Under the pieces are notes generated by a model that had not been told where the DNA came from, did not search any database, and worked only from the letters and a program-made list of their open reading frames with translations. A stretch of DNA of 64,000 bases from Tipula vernalis (lineage: Eukaryota > Arthropoda > Insecta > Diptera > Tipulidae): positions 45,198,333 through 45,262,332 of the forward strand of contig OY282560.1 of the NCBI GenBank assembly GCA_958295665.1, read 5' to 3'. The position numbers were made by a program, and so were the translations under genes. This document shows, one piece after another, positions 46,056 through 56,717 of this stretch. Every line of letters starts with the position of its first letter. Position 1 is the first letter of the stretch.

Positions 46056-47067
46056 TTCAATTGCTTAGAATGATTAATGTCTGCATGGTTGTTAAATGTC
46101 AGTAATAACTGCTTGTAAATGAAAAAATTACTGATTTTGACACTTGACAAAAATCAGTAATCTGACTCAAAATTTGAATTTAGTGACCCAAAAAACATAA
46201 AGTTGAAAGATTAGTTTGAGGATTCTAACAGCTGGTAGTAATTCAACAGCTAATTGACAACTGTCAACTGTCAGTATTGTAAATTTGACTCGAAATTTGA
46301 AATCAGTGACCTAAATATCATGAATATATAGAATAAATTTGAGATTTCCATAAGCAGTACTTTCACAGGTAATTGACAGCTGTCAATTGTAAATATCGTT
46401 AATCTGTCTCTAAATTTGAAATTAGTGACCCAAAAAACATAAAGAATAACGGTGAATTAAAAGTTTATAAGAAATGAAAGTGATTTGACAGCTAATTGCC
46501 AGCTGTCAACTGTCAATATCAAAAATCCGACTTCAGATTTGAAATCAGAGACCCAAGAAACGTACTAAATGAGAATAAATTCAAGATTTATAACAAGTAA
46601 AAGTGATTTGACCGCTAATTGACAGCTGTCAACTGTTAATATCGAAAAACCGACTTCAGCTTTGAAATCAGAGACCCAAGAAACATAAAAATGAGAACAA
46701 ATTTGAAGTTTCTAATAAATGAATGTGATTTGACAGCTAATTGACAGCTGTCAACTGCAAATATCAAAAATCTAACTCCATATTTGAACGTAGCGACCGC
46801 AAAAAACAATGTGTACCAAATTTTAGAAAAAAATATTAAACACAAAAATGTATGCTTCAAAGGGTTAAGAAAAAAAGTGATGTTTTTAAACAAATATTTG
46901 AGTATGTACTGATTTCTATGCATACAAAAAATGTTCAGTCAAAATACTCATGAGGGATCTTCTAAGAATCTCATAAAGAGTATTTAAAAAAAAAAATACT
47001 CAATTTGGTGCATTTTTCTAGGCTCTAGACATTTTTGGAACTAACCACTACTTAAAACCCTTATGTG
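46056..47067 (-). repeat. Right terminal inverted repeat of Transib-like element
   Basis: Reverse copy of the left end. The palindromic motif recurs at 46254, 46373, 46496, 46619 and 46741 with the same spacing of about 122 bp. The inner limit is near TTCAATTGCTTAGAATGATT at 46057. Confidence 0.85.
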
Positions 47068-47213
47068 AGGCGCCACGATTATTTCTGTTTTTTTTATTTT
47101 TTATTTAATGAGTGTCCTTTAGTTCCAATAAGCAAAACAAAAGTGAAGTTTTTAATTTGGTTTAATTTTCTTTGCAGGTAAACATTGCTCATCGCTCGAA
47201 ATCATTTTGAACA

Positions 47214-48340
47214 TTATCCCGGCATTGAATCCCTTGATTCAATTGGAAGTCTACATAGCTTGTGTATCGGCCTTTTGAACACTCCTAATTTTATCCGTAT
47301 GTTTGTTACTCTCACCAAACCATCACTGCCATGTATTAGATCAACAACCTTACCCATAAGCCATTTTGTTGGAGGGAAGTTAATATCTATAATCAGCACG
47401 ACGTCATCAATTTGAATATTTTTCTTTATAGTTTCCCATTTGTATCGGGATTGCAAAGCAGTCAAGTATTCAATCGACCACCTTGTCCAAAACCATTGAA
47501 TGTCGCAACAAAAAATGAGCTGGAGTCAGGATATCATCTGGGCATCAGGTATACCACACAATGGACGTGAATTCATTATAGCCTCAATCTCAATGGAAAG
47601 TGTCATCATTTCTTCCACCGTCAATACCGTCGAACCAATCACTCGTTTGAAATGGTATTTAAACGCCTTAACTGCCGCTTCCCAAAGGCTTCCAAAATGT
47701 GGAGCGTTTGAGGGCATAAAATGCCGTTGAATATTGACCTTTAATAAAGAATAATAAATTAATGTATTATTTTCCTTTATAAATTTGAATAAATTTAACA
47801 GCTCTCTATTAGCTCCAATGAAATTGCTACCGCAATCGGAATATATATCCGTACACAATCCTCGACGTCCAACAATCTGCGAAAAGCAGCCAAAAATGCG
47901 CCAGTGGTCAAATCCAACACTAATTCAATGTGCACGGCTTTTGTGCTTTCACACACAAAAAGGCAAACGTATATTTTAGAAGGCCTTTGACCACGTCCTC
48001 GTTTATTGAATATGTGTTCGTCACGATATGATGGTAAGTTGCCCATTTGTTGTACCTTTGGAACTGGATTTATCTTAAAACATGTTGTACAATGTCTAAT
48101 AAAACATGTTGTACAATGTCTAATAACCCCTTTGCCGACATCTTTACCCCGTATGAACCAATATTTTTGTCTCAAAAGCCCCAACAAGAACTGCGCACCT
48201 GCATGATGATACTTCAGATGGTATTCCTCTACCAAACGTTTTGCTAATCTGGTTTTTGGAGGAATTATAATAGGATGTTTCACATTTTCGCAACATTTGC
48301 GTTCTATAGGCGCCGCCCAACTCGAACAACTCCGTCATGA
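47214..48340 (-). pseudogene. BEL/Pao integrase and pol C-terminus, broken
   Basis: 48283-47795 holds the zinc domain (YHHAGAQFLLGLLRQKYWF, then CTTCF) and the first part of the core. 47858-47526 in another frame holds YSDCGSNFIGA and PHFGSLWEAAVKAFKYH with the catalytic D and E. 47465-47214 encodes the C-terminal module (DDVVLIIDINFPPTKWLMGKVV, VFKRPIHKLCRLPI). A 24 bp in-frame tandem duplication at 48077-48125 repeats RHCTTCFI in the zinc site. Confidence 0.82.
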
Positions 48341-48625
48341 TCCATAAATGGGTTTAAAAAACGAAGATTAGATTTAACTGCTTCAGCTTTTACTAGATGA
48401 CCAATGTATTCCTTCATTTATTGGGTTTGAAGAAATCGCCAACACAATAATTCGGCCTCAGCAATACTCTCGCACGTTATTACACCAATTACTCGACCAC
48501 ATTTGTTACTCGACTTTGCATTTTTTAAACATTGTTTAATTCGCACGACAATTTTTAATATTTTGATGAAACACGAGCAGCCAAACCTTCTAACCAATTT
48601 GCTTGCAATTATCCTTTGTTTAGGC

Positions 48626-50109
48626 TCAATCACAGTTCATAATGTACCAGCTCTCCCGGCAATAATCCCCTTGATGCACAATCAGCGGCATTACTATGTT
48701 GCTTGGGACATGATACCAATGCTCTCTCCGTGTTTCTTCCAGTATTTTCGATGTTCTATTCGCTACAAAAACTTCCCAGCGACTTGGCACATCAGTAAGC
48801 CAGTCCAACACTATTGTAGAATCGGTCCAGTAAACCTTGTTGCTTATGTTTGCGTATAGAGTGTCTTCTCAATTGACTTCATTATTTGAACTAATAGCAA
48901 TGCCGCGCAGAGTTCCAATCGTGCAATCGACAAAGTTTTGATTGGCGCGACCTTTGATTTGGCTACAATTAGTTGAATGTGTACTTCTCCGCAAATATTC
49001 TTGTGTTTAGCGTAGACGACTGCAGCATATGCGCGCTTGCTAGCATCGCAAAACCCATGCAATTCCGTGCCGCTTGATATTTGCAGCCATCGAGGAATTC
49101 TTATCTTTCTTAATTCTTGAAGTTTACCACGTACTGCAAGCCATTCAGATTCAACTGGTTCGGGTAACGTGTCACCCCAGCCAATTGGTTTCAACCACAG
49201 CTCTTGAAATATCATTTTGATCTTGATAACTCTATCTTTCGTTGGTATATATTTTCCTAATATGATGTTATAGCTGAATATATCTTCTACTGGGTTCCAC
49301 TGCAATCCTAATACCTTCGTGCTGACCGAATCATCGTCAAATTGCTTTGTCAAACTTTCCTTATCTTGAACGGGAATTTGACTTAACAGTTCCTCTGAAT
49401 TATATACCTTCTTCCTTAACTTCATACCCGCACCAGCTAACACCTTGGTTAAATCAGATCTCTTCTCGTTACCAGCGTTTACAGAGCTCGCACCAAACAT
49501 GACATCATCAATGTATATATGATTCCGTAATGTATTTGAAATTTTCGGGTTTTCTCTTTCACTCAAACTCGCTAGCTCCTCTAAAACTCTTGTTGCAATA
49601 TACGGAGCAGATTTCAGCCCATATGTCAGTGTCTTCAGCTCATAATATTTCATTGATTCAACAGTGCTAGCTCTCCAAACAATTTGTTGTAATCTGCAGT
49701 CATCGGGTTGTATCAAAATCTGGCGGTACAAATTTTTCCACATCAAACACCACAACTATTTCGAACTCTCTAAACCGTAGCAATATTTCGTACAATGACG
49801 CTTGATTGCACCTGTCATCAGTGTTTCATTTAAGGATATTCCGCTTGCGGTTTTAGCAGAGGCGTCAAACACAACACGAAGTTTCGTCGTGGTACTAAAC
49901 TCTTTTGTTATGCCGCGGTGTTGTAAATTCCTGCCAACATCACGTTTATCTTGCACCATACGGCCTAACTGAATATATTCCTCCATGAACTTTGTATACG
50001 CGGCACCAAATGCTTCATATCGAACAATTTTCTTCTCCATAGATGCTTGTTTCTTCGTCAGACCCTGAAATTCGGGTAATTTATCCACTTCCCAAAATTT
50101 TAGGAGCAA
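48626..50109 (-). pseudogene. BEL/Pao reverse transcriptase and RNase H, broken
   Basis: 50109-49756 gives the RT start (FWEVDKLPEF, KLRVVFDASAKT). A one-base change near 49745-49755 breaks the frame at the first catalytic aspartate (VVVFDVEK). 49755-48844 is then a long open frame with YELKTLTYGLKSAPYIATR, YIDDVMFG, and RNase H (LHGFCDASKRAYAAVVY, IARLELCAALLL). 48811-48626 carries VPSRWEVFVANRTSKI and EHWYHVPS in another frame. The catalytic residues are mostly present, so decay is recent. Confidence 0.82.
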
Positions 50110-50159
50110 GTTATCAACTTGATCGGCTGATGTATGTCGAACTTCACAATGGAATGCCT

Positions 50160-50913
50160 GAGTCTCTTGACTCAGCGTCAGGACCTAGTGCTTTTAATTC
50201 ACGGATTGTCTCATCTGATACATCTAATAATTTCCGAATATTACTCGCTGTAGCTTGCTTAATCGATGGTTGATCCAAAAAGGTACGGATAAAGACATGA
50301 ATTGTATGTTTCTTTCCTCCATATCTATCGGTTAGTTTTTTAAATGCTTCAAATTAGTTCGCCTCTGTGACTGGAAAATGTCTTATCAAGTTTGCCGCTC
50401 CACCACGTAAATTTCCCTTCAAATATGTGAACTTCTGAACTGCGGTTAGAGTACTATTGTGAATCGTCTTCATATATAAATCGTAGAACGGCTGCCATTG
50501 TGTATAATTGCCAGCAAACGGTTCGATAGTAATTTTTGGCAAACGAATATCCAAAGGGCATACAGCATGGATATTGTTAATGACATATTGGCATTCCCTT
50601 CATTTGCATCCCTTCCATGCCTTTCATTTGACTGCCTGATACATTTACTCAGTATTGCATCCACCTTATAGAAGCTTTCACTAAATTCGATAGGCTTTGA
50701 TTGAATACTAGGATCGACCGCAAACATTTGACCTTCTACATACATAAAATTCGTTAATAGATCGGCTGCCCGCTGCTTCCTGGTTTGTAGTGAATCAATC
50801 TCGCTCGTAACAGTAATTTTTCCCACGTATTCCTCCAAATTCTTTAATAAGGCCTGCAACGAATTTCGTGTAGCTTCGTGTATTGCCAACTGTTGCGCCG
50901 TAGTTAAAACCAT
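50160..50913 (-). pseudogene. BEL/Pao gag, 5' half, frameshifted
   Basis: An ATG at 50911-50913 starts MVLTTAQQ; the open frame upstream is not initiated by ATG. The frame changes near 50550 to LPKITIEPFAGNYTQWQPFYDLY, the hallmark Gag motif of BEL/Pao elements, and continues through RGGAANLIRHFPVTEANY-like sequence. A later stretch (LTDRYGGKKHTI, about 50310) is again in another frame. The zinc knuckles and protease that should follow are deleted. Confidence 0.75.
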
Positions 50914-51310
50914 AATCAAAACTTAGTCGATAGCACTTCACAAATTTCACAAAACTGCACAAAAGTTTCTCGTTAATTCACAAAAACAAAATAGGAATCG
51001 TAATTTTTTTCCTATATTGATTTCAAAATGACTTCCCATATACAGCGACACAGGCTTTCAATAAAGCAACACAAAATATGAAAACGTGATAATTTTGTTT
51101 ATTTTTAAAAAATGGCTTCCACCCGACCATGTGCATTCAACTACAATTTTTCCTTTCCTTCGACCTGTTGCACTCTGATTTGACTACGTATCTTTACAGA
51201 AAATGGCGGCACTAATACGTTTAAGGAAAATTCACTAAACACTTATTCGCAAAATCTCACACAAATGTGGCGACACAACATTCACTCGATGCAGATTTTC
51301 GGATCGAGAA

Positions 51311-51672
51311 TGTTACGTCACACAGATAGAATATTTATCATCCAGAAAGAACGTTGCTTCACATAGATAGAATGCTCTTCCAATAGGTGGAAGCTCTCTT
51401 CACACAAATAGAATTTGTTTGTACAATTTTCACATAGATAGAACATATTTTTCATATGGATGGTTAGAGGCTTTCCATTTGGTAGAATGTATTTTCATAT
51501 GAAATAATGAAATACCATATATTTGAAAGTGCAATTGATTAGTTTGATGATAAGCCTACTATTAATAATATTTATCATTTAGACAGTAGACCATCATTAA
51601 AATAAATTAGACCATTAAATAAATAAAACGGACGAGCAAATAAATTTATATTTCGTTATTTTAAAGATAACA
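51311..51672 (-). repeat. Candidate BEL/Pao 5' LTR
   Basis: The 362 bp segment has inverted ends TGTTA (51311-51315) and TAACA (51668-51672), and lies about 400 bp before the gag start, as expected for an LTR. It contains several TTCACATAGATAGAAT-like words (51325-51435). There is no second copy to confirm it. Confidence 0.4.
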
Positions 51673-52555
51673 AACTAAATTATTAAACTATTATCACAAA
51701 TTGCAGGAGACTATTAAAATTAAATTACTGTACATCACTACTTTTAATTTGTATCTGATAGTTTTTTAGTTATAAGATTGATATTGAGGTGTGCTTTATC
51801 AAAATCTGTTTCTATACCGTAAAAATATTTTTGTAAAAAATTTCAAACTAAAATTGACGCTACTGGATATTGCTAGCTGAATGTCATAAATATTTTAAAA
51901 CAGGTGTCCACTGCCCGCAAAATTCAACTAAATTTGTACCGAACATCGTCAAAGTAAATTATGAATTATGGTTCCAATATTTATCTTGTTTTTCCAGCAT
52001 AACAATATGAGATGATCTCTTTCCATATGTCGCAGGGCATCTAAATCAATCGACTCGTCCAGAAAGATTAAACAAAATATTACAAAATATCTAATTAAAC
52101 GATATTTTCTGCACGTACCTAGGAAAATTTCAAAGAGAAACTCAAACTTCCATTGTTGTAATATTTTTTTAAATTTATCTTTTTCTCTTCCTATTATTGC
52201 CGGCCCAACGATTGCGCCGTTCCACAAGACTGTTATTAGCTGACCAATCAATTAATATATACTGAATAGCACGTGGTGATATATCTGAATCATAATCGGG
52301 TTGTTCGCCCATGGTTTTATTTGTGTTCGTTTAGATTATCAGTTACTTATAAATCGCATTAGAACTATACTTAGTTTAGATTAGGTTAAAAATTTATTTG
52401 TGGTTTCAAAATATAAATTTAAAAAAAAATTAAAATGCGTCCCTTAGGAAAAAAACAGTTTAAGTTTTTTTGGAAATCTGGCGGCAAACGGAAATATACC
52501 GTAGCATTTAGAAGTTTATCTAAATTAAACGGTGGAGCTTTGAAACGTTTAATAT
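51673..52555. other. AT-rich spacer containing a short minus-strand coding remnant
   Basis: Nothing else is recognised beyond the fragment listed at 51949-52312. The plus-strand frame 52435-52623 is not convincing and runs into the LTR cluster. Confidence 0.35.
51949..52312 (-). pseudogene. Small uncharacterised reading frame, possibly SAM-like, broken
   Basis: An ATG at 52310-52312 opens 45 codons (MGEQPDYDSDISPRAIQYIL, ending in KRKR then TAA). After a frame change the strand continues with KFKKILQQWKFEFLFEIFL, a possible donor GTACGTG, and then IDLDALRHMERDHLILL, which resembles the later helices of a SAM domain. A candidate intron of about 60 bp would fit flies, but no acceptor restores the frame. 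Family not certain. Confidence 0.3.
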
Positions 52556-52997
52556 TGTTACGTTTTTGCCTTGTCACTAAAGGTTTGTATCACTGGATTG
52601 TGAATAATACAAAATCAATTTAATTTATCTCCAACCAATCACACAAGAATTATTACAACACAGTTTATCAATAAAAATTCACAAAATCACTTTATATAAA
52701 TAATTCTCAATTTTTACGGATCACTTTTACTTTTTATTTTACACTAAAACACTTTATAAATCACTTTTTAGTTCCTTTTAATCTTTACCCTATCGCTTAC
52801 CAAATATTATTAATTCTTACAAGTTTATACTACTTTTTATATACACAAACCAAGCTTCTCGAAAGTTCATGACTTTTCCAGTATTAATAGTGTAGAAACA
52901 TTTAGAACATTTTATCATGGAAAATTCCATTTAGTACAGTAAAACATTGAGCTATAAGTTTAACTTATTCTATCACACACTAGGTGTCACCGTCACA
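52556..52997 (-). repeat. Solo LTR A, same family as 53640-54118
   Basis: Minus-oriented LTR of 442 bp. Its ends on the plus strand are TGTTACG (52556) and CGTCACA (to 52997). The flanks are ATAT on both sides (52552-52555 and 52998-53001), a candidate 4 bp target duplication. Confidence 0.7.
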
Positions 52998-53158
52998 ATA
53001 TACACAAACCAAACTTCTAGAAAGCTCATGACTTTTCCAGTACTAATAGCGTAGAAACATTTATAACTGTTTTATCATGGAAAATTCCATTTTAGTACAG
53101 TTAAACATTGAGCTATTAATTTAACTTCTTCTATTACACACAAGGTGTCACCGTCACA
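52998..53158 (-). repeat. Partial LTR B
   Basis: Only the U3-proximal third of the same LTR, from ATATACACAAACC to CCGTCACA. It lies directly against LTR A on one side and LTR C on the other. Confidence 0.7.
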
Positions 53159-53635
53159 TTACGTTTTTGCCTTGTCAATTAAGGTTCGTATCACTGGCTT
53201 GTCAAAAAACAAAATCAATTCAATTTATCCACAACGAATTTATTTATGTCACACATAAATTATAACAACACTATTTACTAACGATAATTCACAAAATCAC
53301 ATTAAATAATTTTCACACAATTTTACTGTTCACTTATAATTTTTATTTTGCACTACAACACTTTTTAAATCACTTTTTAATTATTTTTTAATCTTCACAC
53401 TGTCGCTTTCCAAATACTACTAATAATCTTACAAGTTTACACTATCGCGTTCCAAATACTAATAATCTAATTCGATCTTGTTCGCCTTTTTATATACACA
53501 AACCAAACCAACTTTCCAGTACTAATAGTGTAGAAACATTTAGAACTGTTTATCATGGAAAATTTTATTTAGTACAGAAAAACATTGAGCTATTAGTTTA
53601 ACTTATTCTATCACACGCTAGGTGTCACTGTTACA
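53159..53635 (-). repeat. LTR C, minus orientation
   Basis: Near full-length, more diverged copy. It ends head-to-head with LTR D, separated by only ATAT (53636-53639). Confidence 0.7.
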
Positions 53636-53639
53636 ATAT

Positions 53640-54118
53640 TGTGACGGTAATAGAATAAGTTAAACTTGTAGCTCAATGTTTTACTGTACTAAATGGAATT
53701 TTCCATGATAAAATAGTTCTAAATGTTTCTACACTATTAGTACTGGAAAAGTCATAATCTTTCGAGAAGCTTGGTTTGTGTATATAAAAAGGTGAACAAC
53801 ATCGAATTGGATTATTCGAATTTGGAACGCGATAGAGTAAACTTATAATTAGTAATATTTGGTAAGCGATAGAGTAAAGATTAAAAAGGAATTAAAAATG
53901 TGAATTAAAAAGTGTTTTTGTGGAAATAAAAATTATAAGTGTACAGTAAAAATTTGAGAATAATTTATATAAAGTGATTTTGTGAATTTTTATTGATAAA
54001 CTTTGTTGTAATAATTCTTGTGTGAAATAAATCAATTCGTTGTTGATAAATTAAATTAATTTTTTATTATTCACAATCCAGTGATACGAACCTTAATTGA
54101 CAAGGCAAAAACGTAACA
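53640..54118 (+). repeat. 5' LTR D of the SAP-gag retrotransposon
   Basis: TGTGACG at the left end and CGTAACA at the right are inverted ends. A TATATAAAAA box lies at 53781-53790 and AATAAA at 54026-54031. The LTR is followed at once by a primer-binding-like sequence (TTGGTGACAGCGGTGGGAT from 54121) and then gag, so this is a true 5' LTR in plus orientation. Confidence 0.85.
53781..53790 (+). promoter_or_regulatory. TATA box of LTR D
   Basis: TATATAAAAA about 140 bp into the LTR, conserved in inverted form in LTR A (near 52838) and LTR C (near 53490). Confidence 0.6.
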
Positions 54119-54120
54119 AA

Positions 54121-54139
54121 TTGGTGACAGCGGTGGGAT
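54121..54139 (+). other. Primer-binding site of LTR retrotransposon
   Basis: TTGGTGACAGCGGTGGGAT begins 3 bases after the LTR end, where the tRNA primer-binding site is expected. The tRNA species was not determined. Confidence 0.55.
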
Positions 54140-54161
54140 TGTGAATAATTAGATAAAGAAA

Positions 54162-55810
54162 ATGATTCTCAACGAATTAAAAGTTCCAGAATTAAAGAGG
54201 GAACTTGAGAAACTGGGTTTGGCTACTGATGGTAGTAAAGCAGTTTTACAAGCGCGACTACGTAACGCCATGGAGAAAGAAGGGTTCAACGCTGACCATC
54301 ATGATTTTGGCATAGAAGTAACGGATGCGGCAACTGTAGAGAAGACAGGAGATAAACAACCGTCGGTCGAAACAACACAACTACCATCTGGAAGTTTCGA
54401 TTTGTCGTAGTTAATAGGTGCTATGAACCAGATGATGGGACAGATGAGTCTAATGAAACAACAAAACGAACAACAAATGGAGAAAATTAAAAAGTCAAAC
54501 CAAGAAATTAATCACCAGATGGAACAACAAATGGAGAAAATATAACAACCAATCCAAATTATAGAGCGTCAGATGGGGGAAATTGCCGAAGGCCAACAGA
54601 GAATGGACGAGAAGATTCTGGAATTGTCTACAAATGTACAAGGCGAAATAGAAAAACAGCAAACGAATTTTAAGACGGAGATTCAACAGGTTGAACAAAA
54701 TTTAGAAACGGAAGTCCAACTTGTCAAAAAGGAGGTTGAACGTCTCGAGAAAGAACTAAATGATGTCAAGGCAAGTGGATCAACGACGCATGTGGTTCAG
54801 ACCGTTCAATCGATTAAGTTAAAGCCACCAAACTTCGACGGTACAACATCTTTCGGCTTTTTCAAATTTCAATTTGAAACGGCAGCCAATCAAAACCGTT
54901 GGAATGAAGAACATTCGCAGCGTTAATAGTGGCCCTTAAAGGTGAAGCAGCGGAGGCGTTACAAACAATTTCGGAAAATAATCGCAGCAGCTATCTCGAA
55001 ATTATGAAGGCGCTGGATAGGAAGTACGGCAGTGACAAATGGAAATGTGACAAGTTGGGTAACATCTCAATGGACTGTCGGAAAGTAATACATGGAGAGA
55101 GAAGATCGCCACCTTTTATGCGGGCAAACGCCGAACGGTCGGGACAAATGTCTAGAAGCAGCGAGCGAAGATGTTTGGTATGTAACAAGATTGGGCTCAA
55201 CTCGCGAGATTTTTGGGAAGCAAGAGGGAAACAGATCGGATCACAAACTTCTGTGGAAAGAGCACTAAGAGGAGAGCAGGTATCGAATAAACGGATGGCA
55301 ACAGTCGGTAAAGTGGAAAGGTTAGAAGTCATTTTGAAGGAACCAAAGCTGGCTTCGCCGTCTGGTTGCCCCATAACTTACATCCCTGTTACGAGTGGAG
55401 CACGAGCCGGGAGCAGCGTAACGGATACGGAAGCAACTCACACGATTGCCCGGAAAGGCTTGATCGGAGGAGCTGTGCAGCTGGCTGATGGGTTGAAATT
55501 AAGAATGGCAAATGGAGATAATGCAGTGATAAAAGGGGAAAACATCGTAAATATAAGGATCGGTGAAACTCTTTTCCCACACGAAGTTCTGGTCGCAGAT
55601 ATCGTGGAAGAAGTCATTTTGGGAATGGACTTCCTGAGGGTGAATGGCTTCGTGTTGGATTTTGGACAAGGAATATTGAGTAGCGATAACATCGAGCTGA
55701 AACTTAAATTTAACGGTATGGATGCCACAGTAAGGAGCTGCCATCGAAATCTGAAATAATTGTTGAGGAAACCAATGAACACCAGGTTAAGCAGACATTG
55801 GATAAGAAGA
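54162..55810 (+). pseudogene. Gag-protease with N-terminal SAP-like domain, broken
   Basis: The ATG at 54162 opens a SAP-like helix-extended-loop-helix (VPELKRELEKLGLATDGSKA, then LQARLR), a fold known for DNA binding. In-frame stops occur at 54408-54410 (TAG) and 54543-54545 (TAA). A long coiled coil follows (about 54573-54780), then the capsid start (KPPNFDGTTSF), and a frameshift near 54915 leads into ALKGEAAEALQTI. The zinc knuckles are degraded (their histidines are replaced). The protease is recognisable by TDTEATHTI, where the active-site DTG has become DTE, and by EEVILGMDFLRVNGFVLD. Confidence 0.75.
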
Positions 55811-56106
55811 GCCCCACCAAGAGTTCCCACCTTCTGAACCAATCCCATTGCATGTATACGTTGCGAAACACTTTGTTGGAAATTATTCAACTCTTCTGCC
55901 AATTGTTTTTCAGTCTGACAAGGGTCCACATCAAGCAATTCTTTCAATTCTGTATCTTCAAATTTTCTTGGTCTGCCTTCACGTTATTTGTCTCTTACGT
56001 CAAAATCACCAACTTTGAATCGTTGAAACCACTCTTTGCATGTTGTTTTCGATGGAGCATGTTCACCGTAAACTTCCACAAGCAAACGATTTGTGTTCCG
56101 CTGCAC
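55811..56106 (-). pseudogene. mariner transposase N-terminal fragment
   Basis: The minus strand reads LLVEVYGEHAPSKTTCKEWF, then FKVGDFDVRDK, a stop, GRPRKFEDTELKELLD, DPCQTEKQLAEELN and QRIHAMGLVQKVG. These are the paired helix-turn-helix DNA-binding regions of mariner-type transposases. The catalytic DD34D half is absent. It is joined directly to the end of the retrotransposon protease at about 55810. Confidence 0.8.
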
Positions 56107-56439
56107 TTTTCTTCAACAAAAATTTTTTTTAAACTAAAATCCCTCTGTCGTTAATTATATGTGTATCTACTTCTAACAACTACAACATTACTTGAGCTTG
56201 AGTATAGTTACGTGTGGCTAACGCCAATGGAATAAATAAAAAAAAAATTAATTTTTATCATGTCTAGTTGTCAATTTGATTCGTGTTGGTTGCTTTTGTT
56301 TACATTTTTGTTTCGATACAAAAAAAAATGTTCAAAAAAACAACTACTGCCATCTTTAGAAATAATCCATCTATCGCCGTTTTTTGACAGTCATTTTCAA
56401 AATAATGTTATGTCGAGTTCGATTGGGCTGTCAAAAAAA
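56107..56439. other. AT-rich spacer
   Basis: No gene or repeat recognised; it probably includes the decayed 5' side of the mariner copy. Confidence 0.3.
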
Positions 56440-56717
56440 AACAAATTTTTGATGCCCATTTTGTATGGGTGTGAAGTTTTTCCCAAAATTCCCATTTTGA
56501 TTTATGTGTTAGTTTCACACTGTTAAATTGAATTCCAATTTGAAAAAATTTAGATTCCTATTGAAATATTTAGTACTAAAAATGTAATATTATTAAAAAA
56601 TAGAAAAGAATCAAATTATAAATCAAGAATAAAAATTATTTCTCAATAAAAATTATTTCTGAATTCCGGAATTTAGTCAGCTAATTTATTAACTAAATAA
56701 ATGAACCATTAGTATTT

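Larger units (their letters stand above)
40131..47067 (-). mobile_element. Transib-like DNA transposon with ~1 kb terminal inverted repeats
   Basis: The ends CACATAAGG (40131) and CCTTATGTG (to 47067) are the tips of long inverted repeats (40131-41163 and 46056-47067). Inside, on the minus strand, is a broken transposase of the Transib/RAG1 type. The flanks are cggcg (40126-40130) and aggcg (47068-47072), matching four of five bases. Transib elements are known to make 5 bp GC-rich duplications, often CGGCG-like, and to begin with CAC. The total length, 6937 bp, exceeds classical Transibs because of the long ends and a gene-less right interior. Confidence 0.75.
47200..51672 (-). mobile_element. 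BEL/Pao LTR retrotransposon, degenerate
   Basis: Right to left on the minus strand: candidate 5' LTR (51311-51672), about 400 bp leader, gag, RT, RNase H, integrase and pol C-terminus ending at 47214. The integrase comes last and the RT has YIDDVMFG, both typical of BEL/Pao. Protease and part of gag are deleted near 50155. No 3' LTR is found: the Transib-like element begins about 150 bp after the pol end, so the 3' side may have been displaced or lost. Confidence 0.85.
53640..55810 (+). mobile_element. Gypsy-like LTR retrotransposon, 5' part only (LTR, gag, protease)
   Basis: LTR D, primer-binding site, gag and protease are in order on the plus strand. RT and everything after it are missing; the similarity ends near 55810 where a minus-strand mariner fragment begins. 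Two in-frame stops and a frameshift make gag a pseudogene. Confidence 0.75.

Noticed and set aside
45812..46105. Plus-strand ORF of 97 codons
   Set aside because: It runs into the right terminal inverted repeat of the Transib-like element and has no protein-like motifs.
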